From positions 1-7,185 of the forward strand of contig JAOUMG010000090.1 in the NCBI GenBank assembly GCA_029881635.1: DNA of 7,185 nt, written 5' to 3'. The position numbers and the translations under genes were made by a program. This document shows positions 1-5,754 of this stretch, piece by piece. Each line of letters opens with the position of its first letter. Position 1 is the first letter of the stretch. Under the pieces are notes generated by a model, which had not been told where the DNA came from, ran no database searches, and worked only from the letters and a program-made list of their open reading frames with translations. The DNA is from Paracoccaceae bacterium. GTDB taxonomy: Bacteria; Pseudomonadota; Alphaproteobacteria; Rhodobacterales; Rhodobacteraceae.

Positions 1-53
1 CCCAGCGAACTGAATTCGTGGACTACCGGATCGAAGAATGACTTGACCGTGCC
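1..53 (-). CDS. Possible N-terminus of a metallo-beta-lactamase-fold hydrolase (partial)
   Basis: Read on the minus strand, one frame gives GTVKSFFDPVVHEFSSL (53 down to 3). This resembles the opening strand of MBL-fold hydrolases of the sulfur dioxygenase/glyoxalase II-like type, which often begin with something like TVKxFFDPxTxTxSYVV. Only about 17 residues are inside the window and the zinc-binding HxHxDH motif would lie beyond base 1, so the assignment rests on this one segment. The start codon is unclear. In-frame candidates are TTG at 107 and ATG at 131. The latter overlaps the transporter start on the other strand and would add a tail unlike the family. Either the gene uses an unusual start or the match is chance. 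If real, it is divergent from the queuosine-precursor transporter. Confidence 0.35.
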
Positions 54-71
54 AGTGCCGGGGCGTAGACG
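43..71 (+). promoter_or_regulatory. Weak sigma70-like promoter candidate for the transporter gene
   Basis: TTGACC at 43-48 (five of six to the -35 consensus) is followed after 17 bases by TAGACG at 66-71, a poor -10 box. Transcription would start near 78, giving a leader of about 50 bases before the ATG at 130. It lies inside the possible divergent MBL gene, so one of the two interpretations may be wrong. Confidence 0.22.
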
Positions 72-129
72 GCATGCGCTTCCATATTGGGGGCCAAGTC
101 TCCGCAACCTTGCAAAAAACGGAATAAAC

Positions 130-753
130 ATGACCCGCAATCTGATTCCTGGCATTATTGCCATGGCCGCCATCGTGGTGGCGTCGAACATCCTTGTGCA
201 GTTTCTCTTTGGCGAGTGGCTGACATGGGGCGCCTTCACTTATCCCTTCGCTTTTCTTGTCACCGACCTGACAAACCGCCTGCTAGGCGCTGCCGCTGCC
301 CGCAAGGTCGTTACCATCGGCTTTGTCGTTGGTGTGATCTGTTCGCTGATCGGTACGCAGATCATGGGCGAATTTGGGCCACTCGTTACATTGCGGATTG
401 CCCTTGGTTCGGGGCTGGCCTTCCTTGCCGCACAGATGGTCGATGTGTCGGTGTTTGATCGGCTTCGGGCTGGCAGTTGGTGGAAAGCCCCGCTGATATC
501 GACGCTGGTGGGGGCGTCTTTGGATACGGCGATCTTCTTCACAGTGGCTTTTTCGGCGGCACTGATCTTTCTGGAACCGTCCAATGATGTGTCCTGGGCG
601 GGTGAGGTGAAACCGCTGCTGGGCATGGGTCCTGCAGTGCCACTTTGGGTATCGCTGGCCACAGCCGATTGGCTGGTCAAACTGTCACTGGCGATTGTTG
701 CATTAGTGCCATTCCGCTTCATTGTCGGAAAATTGACAGCACGGGTAGCGTAA
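130..753 (+). CDS. Queuosine precursor transporter, VUT (YhhQ) family
   Basis: This is a 207-residue inner-membrane protein of the VUT/ECF-related family (PF02592 type). Members such as E. coli YhhQ import queuosine precursors (preQ0/preQ1), used to modify tRNAs with GUN anticodons. It shows about six hydrophobic segments. The family signature TYPFAFLVTDLTNRLLG is at residues 37-53 and carries the characteristic TD pair. The reading frame stays open upstream to base 1, with a TTG at 43. The ATG at 130 is preferred because GGA lies 6 bases before it, because its product begins directly ahead of the first membrane helix, and because residues encoded upstream look unlike the family. The stop (751-753) is followed at once by the 760-998 RNA unit. 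The substrate (preQ0, preQ1 or queuine) cannot be told from the sequence. Confidence in the family is high. Confidence 0.9.
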   Translation: MTRNLIPGIIAMAAIVVASNILVQFLFGEWLTWGAFTYPFAFLVTDLTNRLLGAAAARKVVTIGFVVGVICSLIGTQIMGEFGPLVTLRIALGSGLAFLAAQMVDVSVFDRLRAGSWWKAPLISTLVGASLDTAIFFTVAFSAALIFLEPSNDVSWAGEVKPLLGMGPAVPLWVSLATADWLVKLSLAIVALVPFRFIVGKLTARVA

Positions 754-759
754 AATCTT

Positions 760-788
760 TTGACAAACGCAAAATCTGTGTCAGCCTC
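760..788 (+). promoter_or_regulatory. Promoter candidate for the leader-ORF RNA unit
   Basis: A perfect TTGACA lies at 760-765, seven bases after the transporter stop codon. At 16 to 18 bases downstream (around 782-789) the sequence is CAGCCTCA, which is not a recognisable TATAAT. The -10 element is therefore weak or of another type, which is not rare in Rhodobacteraceae. A second TTGACA at 733-738, inside the transporter gene, has TAAAAT at 751-756 but only 12 bases between them, too close for a normal promoter. Confidence 0.38.
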
Positions 789-807
789 AGCACAACGGAA
801 ACGTAGT

Positions 808-822
808 GAAAGGAGGTGATCC
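808..822 (+). promoter_or_regulatory. Extended Shine-Dalgarno fully complementary to the 16S rRNA tail
   Basis: GAAAGGAGGTGATCCAG (808-824) is complementary over 17 bases to CTGGATCACCTCCTTTC, the usual 3' end of alphaproteobacterial 16S rRNA. Ordinary sites match 4 to 7 bases. The AGGAGG core (811-816) is 7 bases before the GTG at 824, a normal spacing, so it supports that start. The last two bases of the complement are the base before the start codon and the G of the GTG. Confidence 0.7.
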
Positions 823-823
823 A

Positions 824-880
824 GTGTCTAGAGTGATATTGGAGAGAGGTGTCGGGACAGTCAGGGAGGTTCTCGCCTAA
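824..880 (+). CDS. 18-residue leader-type peptide
   Basis: The ORF reads GTG to TAA and encodes MSRVILERGVGTVREVLA. The start is set by the extended Shine-Dalgarno 7 bases upstream. An earlier in-frame GTG at 806 would add six residues but lies upstream of the binding core. All three arginines use AGA, AGA and AGG (codons 3, 8 and 14) and the isoleucine uses ATA. These codons are rare in high-GC alphaproteobacteria and scarce in the neighbouring genes, which mostly use CGN for arginine. Codons 9-11 and 12-15 form the left arms of two RNA stems. There is no membrane segment or known domain. It may be a sensor peptide whose translation matters more than its product, or a genuine small protein. 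No homologue is recognised. Confidence 0.5.
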   Translation: MSRVILERGVGTVREVLA

Positions 881-962
881 GGGCAGACCCAAGGGTTAGG
901 AACCCTGACTGGGCCAAGTCGTGACAGCGACACCCTAACTGGCCCATCTCCGTAGATCTCGG

Positions 963-998
963 AGGGCCGTCCTTTTCAAGGGCGGCCCTTTGTAGTTT
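963..998 (+). terminator. Intrinsic terminator of the leader-ORF RNA
   Basis: A 12-base-pair stem joins 963-974 with 978-989. It is G+C rich with one G-U pair (970 with 982) and a three-base loop, TTC. It runs into TTTGTAGTTT. The upstream CTCCG/CGGAG hairpin (948-964) overlaps its foot by two bases. It ends the 795-998 transcript and may also catch read-through from the transporter gene. Confidence 0.85.
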
Positions 999-1058
999 CA
1001 GGGGGCAATAATGCGTCTGGCAACCGTCCCGCATCCGTATGGCATCTGTCGGGTATCC

Positions 1059-1088
1059 GTCCCGACATGTGTCGGGACAGCGGTTTTT
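1059..1088 (+). terminator. Palindrome with T run, terminator-like
   Basis: GTCCCGACA (1059-1067) and TGTCGGGAC (1070-1078) form a perfect dyad around TG, followed by AGCGG and TTTTT (1084-1088). A CCG/CGG pair could extend the foot. The left arm can also pair with TGTCGGG at 1047-1053. The string GTGTCGGGACAG at 1069-1080 occurs again at 849-860, inside the RNA unit. It could be a second terminator behind 998, or a protein-binding dyad. Confidence 0.4.
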
Positions 1089-1099
1089 GGAAAGGGGGG

Positions 1100-1183
1100 G
1101 TGCGTCGGGTCAGAAAGACCTTGGGCTTTGTCCTTTTGGGCGTCACGCTGCCGATGGCAGCGGTCGGAGATCGGAGCGGTTAG
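1100..1183 (+). pseudogene. Doubtful signal-peptide-like ORF, possibly a gene remnant
   Basis: From the GTG at 1100 the frame encodes 27 residues and stops at TAG 1181-1183. It begins with a basic stretch (VRRVRKTL), then a hydrophobic core (GFVLLGVTLPMAA), then VGDRSG: the profile of a secretion signal with no mature protein after it. GGAAAGGGGGG precedes it. A frame change near 1175-1185 would join it to an open frame ending at 1265. It could be a decayed secreted-protein gene or simple chance, and the G7 run makes length variation plausible. No family is recognised. Confidence 0.2.
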
Positions 1184-1232
1184 GGCGATCATTCAGAAAC
1201 ACCCGAAGCTTGACCGGCAGCAGGCCGCAGCC

Positions 1233-2870
1233 TCAGGCAACCGCCTTGTGGCGGCAGAAGCATGATGCCTTGATGGGGACTGCGGCGCGCGCCACGGCCT
1301 GATCAAGCTGCAGTTTCAAATGACGCACCTCATCTGTTTCACCCCGTCTGGTCAGGCATTCATGCAGCCCGTGCAGGCTCCAGACATTTCGCGGATGCTG
1401 GCAGGCGCGGCTCAGCGTGTCGTCAAGACCGAGGTCCGCGCGGTAGACGGATTCTGCTTCGTCCAGATGCCCCTGATCCAACAGGAGCGCACCGAGCGCG
1501 TGGCGCGTAGGCTGCATCCAGCCCCACGGTTCGTCATAGGGCAAGGTATCGTCGGTTTCGACCGAACGGCGCAGATGCTCAAATGCCTTGCCGTGGTTGC
1601 CCTTGTGATACTGCAATTCGCCCAGCATCATCTGTTCGGCAACGCCAAGGATATCGCGGCAGGTATTGTTGAAGAGCATGCGGCTCTCTGGAACGCGGTC
1701 ACGCGCTGTGAAGAACAGGTCGCGCTCTGCCTCGGCCTTTTCAAGATCGCGCAGATTGGCAAAAGCGACGGTCCGCGCATAATGCATCATTGCTGTAGTG
1801 ACACAGAACAGGTCACGATCCTCGGGCAGGTCTTGTTCCAGAATATCCTGCCAGAGGCCAAAGCGGATCAGCACGTGCTGTTTCATGGGAACGAAGGCCT
1901 CAAACCAATCCGCCATCGGCCGCAGCATCGGTTCCGGCAATCCATCTATCAATGCCTGTGCCGCTTCTAGTGCGGGGGCTGGCTGGCCGAGGAACATTGC
2001 GCCGTAAATCTTGAAGTGCTGATTGTGGCAGCGATAGATCGTGTAGAAGTTTTCGCCGCCAACGCGGTCCAGATATTTCTGGTCGGCCAGGATCGCGGCA
2101 GAGTTGCGCGCGACAACGTTCTGATAGTCGCCACAAAGCACATCAATATGTGTTGCCATGTGGATCAGGTGCCCCGCATCCGGAACCAGCGTGGTCAGGC
2201 GGTCACCGTGGCGCAGCGCCTTTTCCGGTGTCGGCGACATTTCCATGAGATGGATATACATGTGCAACAGACCCGGATGATCCCATGCCCCAGCGATGGT
2301 ATCGAAGGCTGTTTCGAGTATCACTTTGGCTTCCATGGTATCGGAGCCAGCGGTTGGCAATCCGGTCGACATATCCCAGAGCTTCCACGGGGTGCGGTTC
2401 ATCATGGCTTCGGCACACAGGGCGCAGACGTCGGGATCGGCTGGGTATTTGGCATGTACAGCCCGCATCGCTGATGAGTAGGCGTCATTGAACGGGCTGA
2501 AATCTTCAACGTCATCCTGCGGATACCGTTTGGCCAGGGCCGTAATCAGATCGCGTTCGACCGGTGAAAGCTGTTGGGACATGCTGGAGGCTGCGGCAAG
2601 CGAGCTGTTTGCCAGACGCAGTGCGGCCGGCTTTTCTTCGTCTTCGAAGGTATCCCAGGCTTTGTTGTAATTCGGTCCGATAGCGTAGGCGATACCCCAG
2701 TGGGCCATCGCACAATGCGGGTCGGCCTTAAGTGCCTTTTCAAAGCAGGCGATCGCCTCTTCGTGGTTATAGCCATAAATCCAGATCAAGCCGCGATCGA
2801 ACCAGAGCTGCGCCGTGCTGTTGGCCACCGTGACATCGCGGGAATAATGCCCGAGGTTAAAATAGTCCAT
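1233..2870 (-). CDS. Tetratricopeptide repeat protein of about 545 residues
   Basis: This is a soluble helical-repeat protein with no signal peptide, of a widespread family with unknown biochemical role. The ATG at 2870 is chosen over the one 39 bases upstream because the family begins with a sequence like MDYFNLGHYSR, and because a G-rich GGGGGCG lies just before it. A clear TPR is at residues 35-65, followed by GPNYNKAW (65-72). Further TPR-like helices lie around 424-441, 457-481 and 495-522. The middle is rich in histidine: LLHMYIHLMEMS (201-212), GHLIHMATHI (233-242), and CHNQH (281-285). The C-terminus ends in SCFCRH followed by four residues (536-545). These could bind a metal, but that is inference. 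It is divergent from arfB with about 107 bases between starts, and no operon partner is visible. Family confidence is good; function is unknown. Confidence 0.85.
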   Translation of the reverse strand: MDYFNLGHYSRDVTVANSTAQLWFDRGLIWIYGYNHEEAIACFEKALKADPHCAMAHWGIAYAIGPNYNKAWDTFEDEEKPAALRLANSSLAAASSMSQQLSPVERDLITALAKRYPQDDVEDFSPFNDAYSSAMRAVHAKYPADPDVCALCAEAMMNRTPWKLWDMSTGLPTAGSDTMEAKVILETAFDTIAGAWDHPGLLHMYIHLMEMSPTPEKALRHGDRLTTLVPDAGHLIHMATHIDVLCGDYQNVVARNSAAILADQKYLDRVGGENFYTIYRCHNQHFKIYGAMFLGQPAPALEAAQALIDGLPEPMLRPMADWFEAFVPMKQHVLIRFGLWQDILEQDLPEDRDLFCVTTAMMHYARTVAFANLRDLEKAEAERDLFFTARDRVPESRMLFNNTCRDILGVAEQMMLGELQYHKGNHGKAFEHLRRSVETDDTLPYDEPWGWMQPTRHALGALLLDQGHLDEAESVYRADLGLDDTLSRACQHPRNVWSLHGLHECLTRRGETDEVRHLKLQLDQAVARAAVPIKASCFCRHKAVA

Positions 2871-2977
2871 TTGACGCCCCCAGTTTTGCTGTGGTTGTAA
2901 CCCTAGCATATGTGCACTGAAATTCGTGCCAGTTTCCCGCGAACTGTTTCACCATCGCCACAAACCCCTGTAAGATC

Positions 2978-3403
2978 ATGAACATGCTGCGGATCAACGA
3001 TGACATAACACTTGCCGATTGGGAGCTGACCGAGAGCTTTACCCGATCTTCCGGGCCGGGCGGACAGAATGTGAACAAGGTATCGACAGCTGTTGAACTG
3101 CGGTTCGAGGCAGAGCGCAGCCCGCATCTGGAACCATCGGTCAAGGCAAGGCTGAAGCGCAGGGCCGGTCGGCGGTGGACGACGGATGGGGCCATCGTGA
3201 TCCGTGTCGAAGATACCCGAAGTCAGGCCCGCAACCGCGAACTGGCCCGCGAACGGCTGGCCGAACTGATCCGCGCCGCACTGGTCGCGCCCAAACGGCG
3301 GATCGCCACAAAGCCGACGTTGGGCAGCAAACGCCGCCGCCTGGCGGCAAAATCCGCCCGAGGCGAAGTAAAGGCACTGCGCGGCAAGGTAGAGGATGAA
3401 TAG
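2978..3403 (+). CDS. arfB: Peptidyl-tRNA hydrolase ArfB, ribosome rescue
   Basis: ArfB (YaeJ) enters ribosomes stalled without a stop codon and hydrolyses the peptidyl-tRNA. The product has 141 residues, the usual length. The release-factor catalytic loop is intact: SSGPGGQNVNK with GGQ at residues 28-30. A long basic tail (about 107-138, with KRR, SKRRR and many K/R) matches the C-terminal extension that ArfB threads into the empty mRNA channel. The basic tail and short length separate it from release factors 1 and 2, which have large N-terminal domains. The start could be the ATG at 2978 or at 2984; TAAGA lies just upstream and does not decide. No clear terminator follows. Confidence 0.93.
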   Translation: MNMLRINDDITLADWELTESFTRSSGPGGQNVNKVSTAVELRFEAERSPHLEPSVKARLKRRAGRRWTTDGAIVIRVEDTRSQARNRELARERLAELIRAALVAPKRRIATKPTLGSKRRRLAAKSARGEVKALRGKVEDE

Positions 3404-3560
3404 GCACGGGCCTGAAACCCCGGCTGTTGAATTGCGGAGAGCCGACTTCTTGTTGGGCTGGCAGCAGCAGCGGTATGGCGACAGAGATCGGCCCGGGCAG
3501 GCGAATACCGTCTTAAAATCGTGACAATGCCTGTCAGATGCGGCGGTCAGCGAAAGGATT

Positions 3561-3589
3561 GTTTGCGGCAGTCCACATTTGTGGCAAAC
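3561..3589. promoter_or_regulatory. Dyad upstream of the flippase gene, possible operator
   Basis: CCACA-TT-TGTGG (3573-3584) is a perfect dyad. It sits inside a looser inverted pair GTTTGCGGCA (3561-3570) and TGTGGCAAAC (3580-3589). TAAAAT at 3514-3519 is a good -10 hexamer upstream of it but has no matching -35 box. Exopolysaccharide genes are commonly regulated, so a repressor or activator site is plausible. No known regulator consensus is recognised. Confidence 0.25.
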
Positions 3590-3642
3590 AACGGCAAGCC
3601 GTATCGTTCCGGCATTTTGTGGACAGACGCGTTTCGGGGACC

Positions 3643-5058
3643 ATGCTTAAGAAAGCCTTCATGCTCATTTCGGGCAATGCCTTTGGTTCGGCTTTCTTGC
3701 TGGCGCGAAACCTGATCGTAGCCCGGCTGATCAGCCCAGAAGATTACGGTATTGCCTCGACCTTTGCGATCAGCATGTCGATCGTCGAGATGTTTTCCAA
3801 TTTCGGTCTGAACCAGATGATCGTCGTCGACAAAGACGGTGACGACCCCGAAGTGCAAAAGGCATTGCAGGGATTCCAGATGCTGCGCGGCATTGCGTCA
3901 AGTCTGCTATTGTTTCTGATTGCGGGACAATTCGCGGCTTTTCTGGGTATTCCCGACCTTGCCTGGGCTTATCAGGTCATTGCCTTCATTCCACTGATAA
4001 ACGCGTTGCAGCATTTTGACATGCACCGGTTGAAGCGGCACCTGAGGTTTGCGCCGTCGATTCAGGCCGCCGCCCTCCCGCCGCTGGTATCGGTGCTGGC
4101 GCTGTGGCCGCTGGCGCTGATTTATGACGATTACCGCATCATGCTGGTCGCACTGTTTGTGCAGGCGATTGCGCTGGTGATCCTGTCGCATGTCGCAGCC
4201 GAGCGCCCCTACCGGCTGAAAATTGATTTTGCACTGATCCGGCGTGCCACGGTATTTGGCTGGCCGCTGCTCTTGAACGGGGCTTTGCTGTTTTGCGTGT
4301 TCAATGGCGAAAGGCTGATTGTCGGCCGCGAACTGGGGATGTTGCAGCTTGGGCTGTTTTCAATGGCGTTTACGCTTACACTGACGCCCACGCTGGTTCT
4401 GGCAAATTCGAGCCAGTCGTTTTTCCTGCCGCAGCTTTCAGCTGTACGCGAGAGCAGGGAAAAGTTTCAGTTCCTCAGCGTGGTGGCGCTGGAATCAAGT
4501 CTGCTGATCGGTGTCTTGCTGGTTCTGTGTGTGGCATTGTTTGGTGCGCCGGTTATCGCGCTTCTGGTCGGCCCGAAGTATTTCGGCGTCCTGTCCTTTC
4601 TTGTTCCCATGGCGGTTTTGCAGGCGGTTCGCGGCGCTAAAACCGGCAGTGCGATTGTCGCCCTTTCAGTGGGGCGATCGGGGAACTCTGTTGTGGCCAA
4701 TCTTTTTCGGGTCCTGTCGCTGCCCGTGTCCTGGCTGGTGGCGATAAGGACGGGGGATGTTCTGGCGATTATCTGGATCGCCTGTGCCGCTGAGGTTCTG
4801 GGCTATCTTACCGCGGTTGGTTTGGCTGCAATGCGTACCGGGATTAGTATCCGGCAGATTGTTGTCCCCTCTTTGCTGTCAGCGCTGGCATGTTTGGTTG
4901 CGGTCGCAGATGCCCATTATTATGAACCGCAGCCGGATTTCGCCAGCGATCTTCATTGGGCAAAGTGGCTGGTCATCCTGACCTGTCTTGCCGCGATAGC
5001 GTCGATGCGCGGATTGCAGCGATATGTTGCTGGTCAGTTCAAGGATTCCGGGAACTGA
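3643..5058 (+). CDS. Oligosaccharide flippase, Wzx/MOP family
   Basis: This 471-residue polytopic inner-membrane protein of the polysaccharide transporter branch of the MOP superfamily would flip undecaprenyl-linked repeat units to the periplasm. It begins MLKKAFMLISGNAFGSAFLL, followed by ARLISPEDYGIAS (27-39), the family's characteristic first loop (RxLxPxDYGxxA), then FSNFGLNQMIV (51-61). About twelve to fourteen hydrophobic segments follow, in line with the family. The frame is open further upstream, to an ATG at 3538, but the extra 35 residues are basic and unlike the family. GGGGA lies only two bases before the ATG at 3643, so its ribosome site is poor; the ATG at 3661 is an alternative. 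It converges on the acyltransferase gene with six bases between stops. The exported glycan cannot be told from the sequence. Confidence 0.88.
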   Translation: MLKKAFMLISGNAFGSAFLLARNLIVARLISPEDYGIASTFAISMSIVEMFSNFGLNQMIVVDKDGDDPEVQKALQGFQMLRGIASSLLLFLIAGQFAAFLGIPDLAWAYQVIAFIPLINALQHFDMHRLKRHLRFAPSIQAAALPPLVSVLALWPLALIYDDYRIMLVALFVQAIALVILSHVAAERPYRLKIDFALIRRATVFGWPLLLNGALLFCVFNGERLIVGRELGMLQLGLFSMAFTLTLTPTLVLANSSQSFFLPQLSAVRESREKFQFLSVVALESSLLIGVLLVLCVALFGAPVIALLVGPKYFGVLSFLVPMAVLQAVRGAKTGSAIVALSVGRSGNSVVANLFRVLSLPVSWLVAIRTGDVLAIIWIACAAEVLGYLTAVGLAAMRTGISIRQIVVPSLLSALACLVAVADAHYYEPQPDFASDLHWAKWLVILTCLAAIASMRGLQRYVAGQFKDSGN

Positions 5059-5064
5059 GCCCTT

Positions 5065-5607
5065 TCAACTCCGCATTCGGATCAGTTTCGCAGGGACCCC
5101 GGCAAAAATCGCACCGGCGGGAACGTCACGGGTGACGACCGATCCTGCGCCCACGATTGCGCCATCGCCGATGGTTATGCCGGCGGTCAGGATCGACCGG
5201 GCGCCAATCCAGCAATCCTTGCCGATGATGATGTCCCGTTCGATCATGTCCTGATCGGTTATGCGCTTGTCTGCTTGCGTGCCGTAGTCAGCGGCAGTGG
5301 CGAAAACTTCGGGGCCAAATGTGGTCCGGTCGCCGATACGGATCCAACTGCTGGTTCGACCTGCCCAAAGGGAACAGCGCGCCCCGATCTGCACCTGATC
5401 CCCCAACGCGATCCGTTCGCCATTGGCAAAGGATATGTTGGGGGCCAGTCGCACATCGTGGCCTAAAGTCAGCAACCGCCGTTGGGTTACATGAGTATAG
5501 CCGTAATAATGCATGATCCTGAAAGGATGCAGAAGCACGCCCGGGTCGAAAATGGATCGTAGAACGCGGGTCAGGCGCGTCAGAATGGTGCGCCGGACAA
5601 CGGCCAT
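5065..5607 (-). CDS. O-acyltransferase with left-handed beta-helix
   Basis: A 180-residue hexapeptide-repeat acyltransferase, the kind that adds acetyl groups to sugars or polysaccharides. AAGGAG (minus strand, 5619-5614) lies six bases before the ATG at 5607, which sets the start. A basic amphipathic N-terminus (1-36) precedes hexapeptide turns from about 48 to 160, such as [22 protein letters not shown], and the terminal [29 protein letters not shown] (residues 146-174). That last segment is the standard coenzyme-A-binding end of the CatB/WbbJ/NodL group. The loop that usually carries the catalytic histidine reads [13 protein letters not shown] (103-115), with tyrosine 108 where family members often have histidine. 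It lies between flippase and esterase-like genes in the polysaccharide locus, which suggests glycan decoration. Confidence 0.85.
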   Translation of the reverse strand: MAVVRRTILTRLTRVLRSIFDPGVLLHPFRIMHYYGYTHVTQRRLLTLGHDVRLAPNISFANGERIALGDQVQIGARCSLWAGRTSSWIRIGDRTTFGPEVFATAADYGTQADKRITDQDMIERDIIIGKDCWIGARSILTAGITIGDGAIVGAGSVVTRDVPAGAIFAGVPAKLIRMRS

Positions 5608-5754
5608 GACAAACTCCTTCAAAGTTCGTCAGAGAATAGAATGGTTTGCATTCATATTGAATCAGAATTCGCCAAAAACTTGGTCATTGCCGTCATTCCG
5701 GCTTAGAACAAAACACAAAGCGTCCTAAATGCTTCTACAGTCGCCGTTACGCAT
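5608..5754. promoter_or_regulatory. Divergent AT-rich control region
   Basis: This gap separates the acyltransferase start (minus) from the esterase-like gene (plus) and is much richer in A+T than the genes. It holds the dyad GAATG-GTTTG-CATTC (5639-5653). Weak promoter-like pairs are present, for example TTGGTC (5680-5685) with TAGAAC (5704-5709) on plus, but none is convincing. Both genes must start here, so shared regulation is likely. Confidence 0.35.

Larger units (their letters stand above)
795..998 (+). ncRNA. Structured RNA with an internal 18-codon ORF, ending in a terminator
   Basis: The 5' end is inferred and no known RNA family is recognised. The RNA carries a 16S-tail complement at 808-824, a short ORF at 824-880, then nested and competing stems. 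GGTGTCG (848-854) pairs with CGACACC (928-934). CAGTCAGGG (858-866) pairs with CCCTGACTG (903-911). CCTAA (876-880) pairs with TTAGG (896-900). GGG (881-883) pairs with CCC (888-890). TGGGCCA (910-916) pairs with TGGCCCA (940-946), which is incompatible with, or a pseudoknot across, the first two. CTCCG (948-952) pairs with CGGAG (960-964). GGCCC (941-945) could also pair with GGGCC (964-968), the left arm of the terminator. The left arms of the first two stems lie inside the ORF, so a ribosome there would change the fold. That is the layout of an attenuator, but no clear regulated gene follows. A stand-alone small RNA is equally possible. Confidence 0.5.
999..1232. other. Gap between the RNA terminator and the TPR gene: no certain gene
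   Basis: Nothing here reads convincingly as a gene. An ATG at 1011 has AGGGGG five bases before it and opens an 84-codon frame, but the product is not protein-like. The stretch holds a strong palindrome (1059-1078), a run of seven G (1094-1100), and a perfect 7-base-pair hairpin CGCTGCC-GAT-GGCAGCG (1146-1162) that lacks a T run on either side. No clear terminator for the minus-strand TPR gene is visible. Confidence 0.5.

Noticed and set aside
240..722. Long minus-strand open frame inside the transporter gene
   Set aside because: Its product is low-complexity and unlike any family; the plus-strand frame carries the VUT signature.
808..824. Fragment of a minus-strand 16S rRNA gene end
   Set aside because: Only the last 17 bases match; the preceding conserved helix of 16S is absent, and the position before an ORF start fits a ribosome site.
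795..998. preQ1 riboswitch, SRP RNA, tmRNA or RNase P RNA
   Set aside because: It lies downstream, not upstream, of the queuosine transporter, and the conserved cores of these RNAs are absent.
1146..1162. Hairpin CGCTGCC-GAT-GGCAGCG as terminator of the TPR gene
   Set aside because: There is no T run on either strand after the stem.
1320..1970. 216-codon plus-strand frame inside the TPR gene
   Set aside because: It is antisense to a clear TPR protein and its product shows no domain.
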